Positions 28,509-36,943 of a DNA stretch of 39,641 nucleotides are shown piece by piece (the stretch's first letter is position 1; each line of letters opens with the position of its first letter). The DNA lies in contig NZ_AJHH01000242.1 of NCBI RefSeq assembly GCF_000256565.1, positions 1 through 39,641 of the forward strand, in the 5' to 3' direction. The stretch is from Herbaspirillum lusitanum P6-12. GTDB lineage: Bacteria; Pseudomonadota; Gammaproteobacteria; Burkholderiales; Burkholderiaceae_D. The notes beneath the pieces were generated by a model. The model was not told the DNA's origin. It did not search any database and worked only from the letters and a program-made list of their open reading frames with translations. The translations under genes were made by a program, and so were the position numbers.

Positions 28509-29100
28509 TCAAGGAAGCAGCTTGTCTGCAGCCTTGTGATCGGCCCACTTGTTGGTGTAGCTCGGCTTGTACGTTTTGAAGCGCTGGACCAGACTGGCTG
28601 GATCCGCGTCATGCATCATCAGCAGCGATTGCTCGGCTGTCAGGAAACGTTGCGACACCAGATGTTCGATGAAGGCGATCAGGTTGTCGTAAAAACCGTC
28701 GACGTTGAGCAGGCCGATCGGCTTGTAATGGAAACCCAGCTGCGCCCAGGTCAGCACTTCAAACAATTCTTCCAATGTACCCATGCCGCCCGGCATGGCG
28801 ATAAAACCGTCCGACAATTCCGCCATCATGGCCTTGCGTTCGTGCATGTCCTTGACGATGTGCAGGCGGGTCAGGCCGTTGTGGCCCAGTTCCTTGTCCA
28901 GCAGCGCCTTCGGGATCACGCCGGTGGCTTCGCCGCCGAGTCGCATGACTTCCGTTGCAATCACGCCCATCAGGCCGACGTTGCCGCCGCCATACACCAG
29001 GGCGATGTTGTCCTTGACCATTTGCTGCGCCAGGCGCGCCTTGTGCGTAGACTTCAGAGGCGCCGACGGAGGAACCGCAATATACACAGATGGATTTCAT
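28509..29100 (-). pseudogene. LOG family phosphoribohydrolase (Rossman fold), frameshifted
   Basis: LOG proteins release the free base from nucleoside 5'-monophosphates (cytokinin-type or AMP-like). ATG 29100 starts MKSICVYCGSSVGASEVYA, the family N-terminus. The frame breaks at about 29044/29045, and the other frame carries KARLAQQMVKDNIALVYGGG, NVGLMGVIATEVM, the signature PGGMGTLEELFEVLTW and the C-terminus to 28509. A loss of two bases (GCGC read as GC) explains it; restoring them gives 594 nt and 197 residues, the usual length. The Shine-Dalgarno-like GAAAG lies 5-9 nt before the ATG. The gene diverges from the patatin-like gene. Confidence 0.82.
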
Positions 29101-29130
29101 TTTTCTTTCGCTCGGATTAATCAATACCGC

Positions 29131-29144
29131 CATGTTATAACATG
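29131..29144. promoter_or_regulatory. Perfect 14-bp palindrome between divergent genes
   Basis: CATGTTATAACATG is its own reverse complement. It lies 31 nt from the LOG start (29100) and 52 nt from the patatin start (29196), and its TTATAA/TATAAC core could serve as a -10 element in both directions. It may be an operator, a bidirectional promoter core or both. Confidence 0.45.
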
Positions 29145-29195
29145 AGGACAAGACCTGATCGTGACGGGCGGCATGAAGGTTTATCAAGGAACAAC

Positions 29196-30209
29196 ATGCA
29201 AAACAAGATCGTGACACTGGCGTTGCAAGGGGGCGGTTCGCACGGCGCATTTACCTGGGGCGTGCTGGACCGTTTGCTGGAAGACCAACGCATCGACTTC
29301 GAAGGCATCAGCGGCGCCATGAACGCCACGGTGCTGGCGCACGGCTACAACCTTGGCGGACGCGAAGGTGCGCGTGAAGCCCTGGCGGCGTTCTGGGGGC
29401 GCATCGCGACCAAAGAGCCGTTCAGCTTCCTGCCTCCCGAAATGCTGCCCGGCGGCTCCAGCCTGCTGAACCAGAGCACGCCGGCGGCCATGCACGCCTT
29501 GCTGGCCATGACGCGTTTCTTTTCGCCGACCCAGCTCAATCCGCTCGACATCAATCCGCTGCGCGACATCCTCGAAGAACAGGTCGATTTCGAACGCTTG
29601 CGCAGTAGCGGCGACATCAAGCTGTTCATTGCCGCCACCCGCGTCAGCACCGGTACGCTGAAAATTTTCCGCAACCGGGAGCTGACCGTGGACGCCTTGC
29701 TGGCCTCGGCCTGCCTGCCGTCCATGCACCGGCCGGTCGAGATCGATGGCGAAACTTATTGGGACGGCGGTCTCACAGCCAATCCGCCGATCTTTCCCTT
29801 GCTGCACCTGTGTACGGCGCGCGACCTGCTGGTGGTGTTGCTGCATCCCTGCAGCCGACCCGGCACGCCGACTTCGACGCAGGAAATCGGCCAGCGCCTG
29901 AGCGAAATCAGTTTCAGCTCGGCCTTCTTCACCGAGCTCGGCGGCTTGGCGCTGGCCAAGCGCGAAGCGGAAAACGCCATGTTTGCCTTCGGCACGCTGG
30001 AGCGCCGTCTCAGGAAGCTCAACATGCATCTGGTGGAAGCCAACGACCTCATGAGCCAGCTCGACGTCATGAGCAAGCTCAACACCAAGACCTCGTTCAT
30101 CCACGGCTTGCACGACGAAGGACGGCAGGCGGCAGGACGCTGGCTGGAAAAGAATTTCCACATGATCGGCCTGAAATCCTCGTTCGACCTCGGGCGCTAT
30201 CTGCAATAG
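29196..30209 (+). CDS. Patatin-like phospholipase lacking the GXSXG nucleophile elbow
   Basis: A 337-residue patatin-domain protein. The oxyanion-hole motif GGGSHGAFTWGVLDRLL (residues 12-28) and the catalytic-Asp region YWDGGLTANPPIFPLL (near 188) are kept. Between them, the expected GISGTSAGAMNA is reduced to GISGAMNA (residues 37-44, coding 29304-29327). Four residues, T-S-A-G, including the catalytic Ser, are gone, consistent with a 12-nt in-frame deletion between GGC codons. The product would be full-length but very probably inactive as a lipase, unless the sequence is wrong. ATG 29196 gives the typical MQNKIVTLALQGGG start. It is transcribed divergently from the LOG gene. Confidence 0.82.
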   Translation: MQNKIVTLALQGGGSHGAFTWGVLDRLLEDQRIDFEGISGAMNATVLAHGYNLGGREGAREALAAFWGRIATKEPFSFLPPEMLPGGSSLLNQSTPAAMHALLAMTRFFSPTQLNPLDINPLRDILEEQVDFERLRSSGDIKLFIAATRVSTGTLKIFRNRELTVDALLASACLPSMHRPVEIDGETYWDGGLTANPPIFPLLHLCTARDLLVVLLHPCSRPGTPTSTQEIGQRLSEISFSSAFFTELGGLALAKREAENAMFAFGTLERRLRKLNMHLVEANDLMSQLDVMSKLNTKTSFIHGLHDEGRQAAGRWLEKNFHMIGLKSSFDLGRYLQ

Positions 30210-30240
30210 GCGCGGCAGGGCAGGCGAAGGCGGGGAGGCT

Positions 30241-30246
30241 TATACT
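30241..30246 (+). promoter_or_regulatory. Candidate -10 of the alpha/beta hydrolase gene
   Basis: TATACT lies 35 nt before the ATG at 30281, giving a leader of about 28 nt. No convincing -35 box was seen. Confidence 0.35.
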
Positions 30247-30280
30247 GTGAGGCTTTCCGATTGTCCTTGATCTCCATCTC

Positions 30281-31183
30281 ATGAAGCCATCCCGTTCCGA
30301 ATACCTCGACATCCGCGGCCTGCAGTACCACGTGCGCCATTGGGGCGATCCGCAAGCGCCCAAACTGTTCATGGTGCACGGCTGGATGGATATTTCGGCC
30401 TCGTTCCAGTTCATGGTCGACTGCCTGCAACAAGAATGGCATGTGATCGCGCCCGACTGGCGCGGTTTCGGACTGACCGAACGACCGCAGGCAGACACTT
30501 ACTGGTACCCCGACTACCTTGCCGATCTCGACGCCTTGCTGCTGCATTACTCCCCTGACGAAGCGGTCAACCTGCTCGGTCACAGCCTCGGCGGCAATGT
30601 CGTCGGGCTGTATGCCGGCGTGCGTCCGCAGCGCATCGCCAAACTTGTCAACCTGGAAGGTTTCGGCCTGCCCGGCACCAAGCCCGAGGACGCGCCCGGA
30701 CGCTTCGCCAAATGGCTCGACGAGCTGCTGGAAAAGCCCGAGATGCGTTCCTATCCTTCGCTCGACGGCGTCATCGCCCGCCTGCAAAAGACCAATCCGC
30801 GCCTGAGCCGTGAGCGTGCAGTGTTCCTGGCCGCGCACTGGGCCGGGCAGAATGAAGAGGGCAATTGGGAAATCCTCGGCGATCCGGCGCACAAGAACAC
30901 CAATCCGCTGCTGTATCGCATCGACGAAGTGACCGCCTGCTGGGCCAAGATCAGCGCCCCGGTGTTGTGGGTGGAAGCGGCGGAAACCGACATCTGGCGC
31001 TGGTTCGGCGACAACGCGCTGATGCGCGCCGAGATCGATCGCCGCATCGCCTTCATCCCCGACGTGCGCACGGAAATCATCCCCGACGCCGGTCACATGC
31101 TGCATCATGACCAGCCCGAACTGCTGGCTGCGGCGATCGAGCGTTTCCTCGCGGAATCAGCTGCGAAACAAGTCTCGAAATAA
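30281..31183 (+). CDS. Alpha/beta hydrolase
   Basis: A 300-residue alpha/beta hydrolase. It shows the oxyanion motif VHGWMDISASFQF (near residue 33), PDWRGFGLTER, the nucleophile elbow GHSLGGN (Ser102) and the terminal His in DAGHMLHHDQPE (His272). An Asp in the WVEAAETDIW segment is a candidate acid. Such proteins act as esterases, epoxide hydrolases or lactonases; the substrate is not readable. There is no signal peptide, so it is probably cytoplasmic. It stands 71 nt after the patatin gene and 102 nt before the PHP gene in the same orientation. Confidence 0.85.
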   Translation: MKPSRSEYLDIRGLQYHVRHWGDPQAPKLFMVHGWMDISASFQFMVDCLQQEWHVIAPDWRGFGLTERPQADTYWYPDYLADLDALLLHYSPDEAVNLLGHSLGGNVVGLYAGVRPQRIAKLVNLEGFGLPGTKPEDAPGRFAKWLDELLEKPEMRSYPSLDGVIARLQKTNPRLSRERAVFLAAHWAGQNEEGNWEILGDPAHKNTNPLLYRIDEVTACWAKISAPVLWVEAAETDIWRWFGDNALMRAEIDRRIAFIPDVRTEIIPDAGHMLHHDQPELLAAAIERFLAESAAKQVSK

Positions 31184-31240
31184 GCTCGACGCTGCAAGTC
31201 CGCCGCGTGTGCACGTGCAGCAGAGACGGCGCAGGCGGCG

Positions 31241-31246
31241 TACAAT
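31241..31246 (+). promoter_or_regulatory. Candidate -10 of the PHP gene
   Basis: TACAAT lies 40 nt before ATG 31286, in the position repeatedly used by other genes of this window. A -35 box is not obvious. Confidence 0.35.
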
Positions 31247-31285
31247 GAACTTATCTTTTTCTCCATTTCCAAGGTCTTGCGCGTC

Positions 31286-32122
31286 ATGCTCAACGTCGAT
31301 CTGCACTGTCACTCCAACGTCTCCGACGGCTTGCTGCCGCCGGGCGATGTGGCTGCGCGCGCCAAGGCCAACGGCGTCGACGTCTGGGCGCTGACCGACC
31401 ATGACGAAATCAGCGGCATCGCCGTCGCCCGCAAGGCGGCGCAAGAGCTCGGCCTGCGTTACATCGCGGGCGTCGAGATTTCGGTGACATGGGCCGGCCA
31501 GACCGTGCATATCGTCGGCCTGCGCATTGACGAGACCAATGCTGCGCTGGTGCAAGGGCTGGCGGCCACGCGCAACGGCCGCGAGCGGCGCGCACGCGAG
31601 ATCGCCGCCCAACTTGCCGTCGCCGGTATTCCCGACGCTTTCGACGGCGCCCTGAAACACGTCGGCAACCCCGACCTGATATCCCGTACGCATTTTGCCC
31701 GCTACATCGTCGAAACCGGCCGCTGCGCCGACACCAAGGAAGTGTTTCGCAACTACCTGTGCGAAGGCAAGCCGGGCTACGTGCCGCATCGCTGGGCGTC
31801 GCTGAAGGAATCGGTCGAATGGATTCGCGGCGCCGGCGGCGTGGCGGTGATCGCCCATCCGGGCCGCTACAAATACAGCGAGACCCAGTTCGGCGCCTTC
31901 TTCGACGAATTCAGGCAGCTCGGCGGCGCGGCCATCGAGGTCAATACCGGCAGCCACACGCCCGACCAGTACGAGGAATATGCCCGCGTGGCCAAGCGTT
32001 TCGGCTTCCTGGCCTCGATCGGCTCGGATTTCCATGGTCCGGGCGAGTCGCGTGTCGACCTGGGCGCCTTGCCGCCGTTGCCTTCCGGCCTGACGCCGGT
32101 GTGGCACGATTGGGATCTGTAA
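31286..32122 (+). CDS. PHP-domain phosphoesterase (3',5'-nucleoside bisphosphate phosphatase / RNase AM type)
   Basis: A 278-residue PHP protein. Metal-binding motifs are in order: DLHCHSNVSDGLLPP at the N-terminus, ALTDHDEISGI, the Glu in IAGVEISVTW, RTHFARYIV, VIAHPGRYK, and GSDFHGPGESRVDLG near the end. The family (E. coli YciV/Rnm) hydrolyses 3',5'-nucleoside bisphosphates and trims RNA 5' ends. ATG 31286 gives MLNVDLHCHS; an upstream TTG at 31277 is less likely. It lies directly before htpX. Confidence 0.88.
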   Translation: MLNVDLHCHSNVSDGLLPPGDVAARAKANGVDVWALTDHDEISGIAVARKAAQELGLRYIAGVEISVTWAGQTVHIVGLRIDETNAALVQGLAATRNGRERRAREIAAQLAVAGIPDAFDGALKHVGNPDLISRTHFARYIVETGRCADTKEVFRNYLCEGKPGYVPHRWASLKESVEWIRGAGGVAVIAHPGRYKYSETQFGAFFDEFRQLGGAAIEVNTGSHTPDQYEEYARVAKRFGFLASIGSDFHGPGESRVDLGALPPLPSGLTPVWHDWDL

Positions 32123-32211
32123 GCCGCTTTCCCGGGCTGCGTGCACGGATCTCTTGATTTCTCCCCGATTGTTCCTATCTAATAACCACTTTCCTGATAG
32201 GAGCTTTCCGG

Positions 32212-33087
32212 ATGAAACGCATATTCCTCTTCCTCGCGACCAATATCGCCGTGCTGGTGGTGATGAGCGTGATCTTGTCGCTGCTCGGCGTGGACAAATT
32301 CCTGACGCGCGCCGGCCTCAATCTGCCGATGCTGCTGGTGTTTTCCATCGTCGTCGGCTTTACCGGTTCGATCATTTCGCTGCTGATGAGCAAAACCATG
32401 GCGAAGTGGAGCACCGGCGCGCGCGTGATCGACACGCCGGTCAATTCCACGGAAGTCTGGCTGGTCAACACCGTGAGCAAGCTGGCCCAGCGCGCCGGCA
32501 TCGGCATGCCGGAAGTGGCCGTCTATGAAGGCGAACCGAACGCCTTCGCCACCGGCGCGTTCAAGGATTCTGCATTGGTGGCGGTCTCGACCGGTTTGCT
32601 GCAAGGCATGACCAAGGAAGAAGTCGAAGCCGTGCTCGGCCACGAAGTCGCCCACATCGCCAACGGCGACATGGTGACGATGACGTTGATCCAGGGCGTG
32701 GTGAATACCTTCGTCGTATTCCTGTCGCGCGTGGTCGGCTACTTCGTTGACGCAGCGCTGCGCCGTGGCAATGACAACTCCGGTCCCGGCATCGGCTACA
32801 TGGTCACCGTCATGGTGTGCCAGATCGTGTTCGGCATCGGCGCCTCGATGATCGTCGCCTGGTTCTCGCGCCATCGCGAATTCCGCGCCGACGCTGGTTC
32901 TGCAAAACTGCTTGGCGGTCCGCAGCCGATGATCAACGCGCTGGCGCGGCTGGGCGGCATTCCCGCCAGCGGCCTGCCGCAATCGATGGCGGCCATGGGC
33001 ATCAGCGACAAGCCGGGCTTCATGGAGTTGTTTTCCACGCACCCGCCGATGGAGCAACGCATCGCTGCGCTACGCGGCCAGCGTTAA
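32212..33087 (+). CDS. htpX: Inner-membrane zinc protease HtpX
   Basis: A 291-residue M48 membrane protease that degrades misfolded membrane proteins. Two N-terminal membrane helices (residues 4-24 and 34-56), then [20 protein letters not shown], the zinc motif HEVAH (His144-Glu-Val-Ala-His148), two further helices (about 155-180 and 190-215), the third ligand region [17 protein letters not shown] and the C-terminal [14 protein letters not shown]. The start is supported by AGGAG upstream of ATG 32212. It ends with a terminator at 33109. Confidence 0.96.
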   Translation: MKRIFLFLATNIAVLVVMSVILSLLGVDKFLTRAGLNLPMLLVFSIVVGFTGSIISLLMSKTMAKWSTGARVIDTPVNSTEVWLVNTVSKLAQRAGIGMPEVAVYEGEPNAFATGAFKDSALVAVSTGLLQGMTKEEVEAVLGHEVAHIANGDMVTMTLIQGVVNTFVVFLSRVVGYFVDAALRRGNDNSGPGIGYMVTVMVCQIVFGIGASMIVAWFSRHREFRADAGSAKLLGGPQPMINALARLGGIPASGLPQSMAAMGISDKPGFMELFSTHPPMEQRIAALRGQR

Positions 33088-33108
33088 GCAAGGACAGCGA
33101 TCCCGGAA

Positions 33109-33143
33109 AACGGCGGCGTCACAACCGCCGTTATTCCTTTTTG
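33109..33143 (+). terminator. Intrinsic terminator after htpX
   Basis: 8-bp stem AACGGCGG / CCGCCGTT with an 8-10-nt loop, then TATTCCTTTTT. Confidence 0.7.
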
Positions 33144-33172
33144 AAATACATGCAATCTAATCTGAAGAGTCC

Positions 33173-33799
33173 ATGAGTCAGTTTTTCCAGATCCATCCCG
33201 ACAACCCGCAACTGCGCCTGGTCAAGCAGGCCGCGCAGATCATCCATGGCGGCGGCATCGTGGCCTTGCCTACCGATTCCTGTTACGCGCTGGTCTGCCA
33301 GCTCGACAACAAGGACGCGGTGGAGCGCCTGCGCCGCATCCGCGGCGTCGATGAGAAGCATCACCTGACCCTGCTGTGCCGCGACCTCAGCGAGATCGCG
33401 CAATACGCCAAGGTCGACAATCGGCAGTACCGCTTGCTGAAGGCCGCCACGCCGGGGCCGTATACCTTCATCCTGGAAGCCACCAAGGAAGTGCCGCGCC
33501 GGCTGAGCCATCCCTCGCGCAAGACCATCGGCCTGCGCGTGCCGGAAAACCAGATCGCCCATGCCTTGCTGGCCGAACTGGGCGAGCCGCTGATCGGCAC
33601 CACGCTGATCCTGCCGGATCAGGAAGATGCGCTGACCGACGCCGAGGAAATCCGCGAACGTCTCGAAAAGCAGATCGAACTGGTCATCGACAGCGGCGCC
33701 TGCAGTTTGGAGCCGACCACCGTGATCGATCTCAGCGACGACAACGAGCCGGTGCTGGTCAGGCAGGGGCGGGGCGACGCCGCGCCGTTCGGGTTGTAA
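33173..33799 (+). CDS. Sua5/YciO/YrdC family protein (L-threonylcarbamoyladenylate synthase-like)
   Basis: A 208-residue YrdC-fold protein: IVALPTDSCYALVCQ, KHHLTLLCRDLSEIAQYAKV (the K-x-x-L-T-L-L motif), the ATPGPYTFILEATKEVP motif, LGLRVP-like IGLRVPE and a C-terminal TTVIDLSDD. The family makes threonylcarbamoyl-AMP for tRNA t6A (TsaC) or, in the YciO branch, a related reaction of unclear role. The DEKHHLTLLC and GPYTFILEAT wording looks more like YciO than TsaC. Start ATG 33173 lies just after the htpX terminator. Confidence 0.85.
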   Translation: MSQFFQIHPDNPQLRLVKQAAQIIHGGGIVALPTDSCYALVCQLDNKDAVERLRRIRGVDEKHHLTLLCRDLSEIAQYAKVDNRQYRLLKAATPGPYTFILEATKEVPRRLSHPSRKTIGLRVPENQIAHALLAELGEPLIGTTLILPDQEDALTDAEEIRERLEKQIELVIDSGACSLEPTTVIDLSDDNEPVLVRQGRGDAAPFGL

Positions 33800-33827
33800 T
33801 TCCTCCCGGGAAACTCATCTTTGATTG

Positions 33828-33857
33828 CGGACCGCCATTTGCGGTCCGTTTTCGTTT
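33828..33857 (+). terminator. Intrinsic terminator after the YciO-type gene
   Basis: 8-bp stem CGGACCGC / GCGGTCCG with a 5-nt loop, followed by TTTTCGTTTT. Confidence 0.85.
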
Positions 33858-33875
33858 TATCTTTCATGTCTGATG

Positions 33876-33896
33876 AAATTATCTTTTTGATAATTT
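33876..33896. repeat. AT-rich inverted repeat
   Basis: AAATTATC / GATAATTT with a TTTTT loop: a perfect 8-bp stem in an AT-rich patch upstream of the M50 gene. It may be a second terminator or a protein-binding site. Confidence 0.35.
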
Positions 33897-33972
33897 TATC
33901 TTCGGTTCGACGCGGTTTCAGCCGGAAGACGGTCGATATTCCCGCGGCCCGTCCTTTTCCCTCTGCTACCTC

Positions 33973-33981
33973 TGCTAAAAT
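33973..33981 (+). promoter_or_regulatory. Extended -10 immediately before the M50 gene
   Basis: TGCTAAAAT is an extended -10 whose last base is 8 nt before ATG 33990. Initiation would fall at or next to the ATG, and no Shine-Dalgarno sequence is present, so a leaderless message is possible. Confidence 0.45.
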
Positions 33982-33989
33982 TCGCACCC

Positions 33990-34649
33990 ATGAATGATCT
34001 TATCCAGACTGTCGCAGTGTATGCGCTCCCGGTACTGTTCGCGATTACACTGCACGAGGCAGCGCACGCCTTCGCAGCCAAGTACTTCGGCGACAATACC
34101 GCCTACATGATGGGGCGCATGAGCCTCAATCCCCTCAAGCACATCGATCCTTTCGGCACCATCGTCATTCCGGTGCTGCTGTATTTCGCGACCAGCGGGG
34201 CTTTCCTGTTCGGCTACGCCAAACCGGTGCCGCTGGACTTCGGCAAGCTGCGCAAGCCCAAGCGCGACATGGCCTGGGTGGCGCTGGCCGGTCCCGCCGC
34301 CAACTTCCTGATGGCGCTGATATGGACGCTGATGATCTACGCGCTGGCCATCGGCGGCGTCGAAGAGGAATTCTTCATGCTCATGGCCAAGGCCGGCGTG
34401 CTGACCAACCTCGTGATGTTCGCGTTCAACCTGTTCCCGATTCCGCCGCTCGACGGCGGCCGCATCCTGACCAGTTTGCTGCCGAACCGATATGCGTATA
34501 AATTTGCACAGATCGAGCCGTACGGCTTCTTCATCGTGATGGCGCTGGTGCTGCTCAAGGTGATTTATACCTGGTGGATGGCGCCGGTGATGTACCTGGC
34601 AGGCAGCCTGCTGCAACTGATCGTGTCGCCGATATCCTTCTTTTTCTGA
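33990..34649 (+). CDS. Site-2 protease family (M50) membrane metalloprotease
   Basis: A 219-residue polytopic protein with the zinc motif HEAAH (His22-Glu-Ala-Ala-His26) inside the first membrane helix and the distal motif FNLFPIPPLDGGRILTSLLP with the third ligand (Asp in LDGG) near residue 153. ALAGPAANFLMAL is typical. It has no PDZ domain, so it belongs to the short group of prokaryotic site-2 proteases, not RseP. Such enzymes cut transmembrane substrates; the target is unknown. trpS starts 12 nt after its stop, so the two are probably cotranscribed. Confidence 0.9.
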   Translation: MNDLIQTVAVYALPVLFAITLHEAAHAFAAKYFGDNTAYMMGRMSLNPLKHIDPFGTIVIPVLLYFATSGAFLFGYAKPVPLDFGKLRKPKRDMAWVALAGPAANFLMALIWTLMIYALAIGGVEEEFFMLMAKAGVLTNLVMFAFNLFPIPPLDGGRILTSLLPNRYAYKFAQIEPYGFFIVMALVLLKVIYTWWMAPVMYLAGSLLQLIVSPISFFF

Positions 34650-34661
34650 AGACTTACAACC

Positions 34662-35861
34662 ATGTATCCTGATCGCGTTGTCTCCGGTATGCGCCCCACA
34701 GGCGCGCTGCATCTGGGCCATTACCACGGCGCCCTGAAGAACTGGGTCAAGCTGCAATCCGAATTGCCTTGCCTGTTTTTCGTCGCCGACTGGCATGCGC
34801 TGACGACGCACTACGACGATCCCAGCGTGATCGAAACCAGCACCTGGGAAATGGTGATCGACTGGCTCGCCGCTGGCGTCGATCCCTCGCAATCCACCTT
34901 GTTCATCCAGTCGCGCGTGCCCGAGCATGCCGAGTTGCACCTGTTGCTCTCGATGGCCACCCCGCTGGGCTGGCTGGAGCGCGTGCCGACCTACAAGGAC
35001 CAGCAGGAAAAACTCGCCGACCGCGATCTCGCGACCTATGGCTTCCTTGGCTATCCCTTGCTGCAGGCGGCCGACGTGCTGATCTACCGCGCCAGCCAAG
35101 TGCCGGTGGGCGAAGACCAGATTCCGCATATCGAGATGATGCGCGAGATTTCGCGCCGCTTTAATCATCTGTACGGCAAGGAAAAAGGCTTCGAGGAAAA
35201 AGCGCGCGAAGCCGTCAAGAAACTCGGCAGCAAACGCTCCAAGCTGTATCAGGAACTGCGCACGCAATTCCAGGAGCAAGGCAATGAAGAAGCGCTGGAG
35301 CAGGCCAAGGCCATGCTCGACGATGCGCAGAATTTGTCCATGATCGACCGCGAGCGCCTGTTCGGCTACCTCGAAGGCAGCCGCAAGCTGATCCTGACCG
35401 AGCCGCAGGCCTTGCTGACCGAAGCCTCGCGCCTGCCCGGCCTGGACGGCGCCAAGATGTCGAAGAGCTATGGCAACGCCATCGCGCTGCGCGAAGACAA
35501 GGATTCCGTCACCAAGAAGGTCCGCACCATGCCGACCGATCCGCAGCGCGTGCGCCGCACCGATCCGGGGGATCCGGGCAAGTGCCCGGTCTGGCAATTC
35601 CATCGCGTGTATTCCGATGATGCCGTGCGGCAATGGGTCGACAAAGGCTGCCGTTCGGCCGGCATCGGTTGTCTGGAATGCAAGCAGCCGGTGATCGACG
35701 CCATCCTCGCCGAGCAGCAGCCGATGCTTGAGCGCGCGCAGCAATACATCGACGATCCGTCGCTGGTGCGCGCCATCATCGCAGATGGTTGCGACACTGC
35801 GCGCAAGCTGGCGCAGGACACCATGCGCGATGTGCGCGAAGCCATGGGACTCGGTTATTGA
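34662..35861 (+). CDS. trpS: Tryptophan--tRNA ligase
   Basis: A 399-residue class I aminoacyl-tRNA synthetase. The HIGH-equivalent is GALHLGHYHGAL near residue 14, KMSKS begins at Lys265 (GAKMSKSYGN), and VPVGEDQIPHIEMMREI is conserved. It is longer than E. coli TrpS, with an inserted segment around residues 180-245 and a Cys-containing stretch (GCRSAGIGCLECKQPV) that belong to the long proteobacterial form. It charges tRNA-Trp for translation. It follows the M50 gene by 12 nt and ends before a combined terminator/promoter. Confidence 0.96.
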   Translation: MYPDRVVSGMRPTGALHLGHYHGALKNWVKLQSELPCLFFVADWHALTTHYDDPSVIETSTWEMVIDWLAAGVDPSQSTLFIQSRVPEHAELHLLLSMATPLGWLERVPTYKDQQEKLADRDLATYGFLGYPLLQAADVLIYRASQVPVGEDQIPHIEMMREISRRFNHLYGKEKGFEEKAREAVKKLGSKRSKLYQELRTQFQEQGNEEALEQAKAMLDDAQNLSMIDRERLFGYLEGSRKLILTEPQALLTEASRLPGLDGAKMSKSYGNAIALREDKDSVTKKVRTMPTDPQRVRRTDPGDPGKCPVWQFHRVYSDDAVRQWVDKGCRSAGIGCLECKQPVIDAILAEQQPMLERAQQYIDDPSLVRAIIADGCDTARKLAQDTMRDVREAMGLGY

Positions 35862-35927
35862 TCGCTGTGGCAACACCCGCAAGCAAACCTGCAACTTGCA
35901 GGAACTATGTAAGCAAATCCGAACAAA

Positions 35928-35958
35928 TTGACCGATAGCAGTGGCTATCCGCTACAAT
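35928..35958 (+). promoter_or_regulatory. Candidate sigma-70 promoter for dapA
   Basis: TTGACC (35928-35933) and TACAAT (35953-35958) are separated by 19 nt, slightly long. Initiation near 35966 leaves a leader of about 36 nt. The boxes lie inside the stem of the trpS terminator. Confidence 0.4.
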
Positions 35959-35973
35959 CGGTCTTTTATTTTC
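35930..35973 (+). terminator. Intrinsic terminator after trpS
   Basis: Arms GACCGATAGC and GCT(ACA)ATCGGTC pair with a three-base bulge, enclosing a loop, and TTTTATTTT follows. Confidence 0.6.
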
Positions 35974-36001
35974 AACCGTATTCTCATTACGTACTAACAT
36001 C

Positions 36002-36880
36002 ATGATCAAGGGCAGCATAGTCGCCATCGTCACGCCGATGCATCCGGATGGCAGTCTCGATTTCCCGGGCCTGCGCAAATTGATTGATTGGCATATCGCA
36101 GAGGGCACCGACGGCATCGTGATCGTCGGTACGACCGGCGAATCGCCGACCGTTTCGGTCGAGGAACACTCCGAACTGATCAAGGTCGCGGTTGAACATA
36201 CCGCCAAACGCATTCCCATCATCGCCGGCACCGGCGGCAATTCGACTTCGGAAGCCATCGAGCTGACCGAATTCGCCAAGAAGGTCGGCGCCGATGCCTC
36301 GTTGCAGGTCGTTCCTTACTACAACCGTCCGACGCAAGAGGGCATGTACCTGCACTTCAAGAAGATCGCCGAAGCAGTCGATCTTCCGGTGATCTTGTAC
36401 AACGTCCCCGGCCGCACCGTTGCCGACATGAGCAACGAGACCATCCTGCGCCTGGCGCAAGTCAAGGGCATCGTCGGCGTCAAGGACGCTACCGGCAACA
36501 TCGGCCGCGGCAGTGACCTGATCCGTCTGGCGCCGAAGTCGTTTGCGGTGTATTCCGGCGACGACCCGACCGCGTTCGCGCTGATGCTCTACGGCGGCCA
36601 GGGCAATATTTCGGTGACGGCCAACATCGCGCCGCGCGACATGCACGAACTGTGTGCGGCGGCCATGAGCGGCAACCTCGCCCGTGCGATCGAGCTGAAC
36701 AACAAGATGCTGCCTTTGCATAACAAGCTCTTCGTCGAACCAAATCCGGTCCCCCTGAAATGGGCGATGACCGAAGTGGGCCTGATAGAATCCGGCATGC
36801 GTTTGCCGCTGGCTCCGCTGGGCGCTGCCTACCACGATACCGTGCGTGCCGCGTTGCGTGAGTCCGGTGTATTAAAATAA
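36002..36880 (+). CDS. dapA: 4-hydroxy-tetrahydrodipicolinate synthase
   Basis: A 292-residue TIM barrel that condenses pyruvate with aspartate semialdehyde (made by Asd, encoded earlier in the window) at the start of the diaminopimelate/lysine branch. [14 protein letters not shown], Tyr133 in LYNVPGRT and the Schiff-base Lys161 in GVKDATGN match E. coli numbering; [11 protein letters not shown] is the second barrel motif. The family length is complete. bamC follows 63 nt downstream, as in E. coli and many proteobacteria. Confidence 0.97.
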   Translation: MIKGSIVAIVTPMHPDGSLDFPGLRKLIDWHIAEGTDGIVIVGTTGESPTVSVEEHSELIKVAVEHTAKRIPIIAGTGGNSTSEAIELTEFAKKVGADASLQVVPYYNRPTQEGMYLHFKKIAEAVDLPVILYNVPGRTVADMSNETILRLAQVKGIVGVKDATGNIGRGSDLIRLAPKSFAVYSGDDPTAFALMLYGGQGNISVTANIAPRDMHELCAAAMSGNLARAIELNNKMLPLHNKLFVEPNPVPLKWAMTEVGLIESGMRLPLAPLGAAYHDTVRAALRESGVLK

Positions 36881-36943
36881 TTAATTAACTAAACGGCAGT
36901 GTCGTTTTCCCTTGAACCCGAACCCGCTTTTCATTGCAACGAT

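Noticed and set aside
33975-35894. A 639-codon minus-strand frame across the M50 gene and trpS
   Set aside because: It is antisense to two complete conserved genes and has a composition typical of shadow frames (His, Gln, Arg rich).
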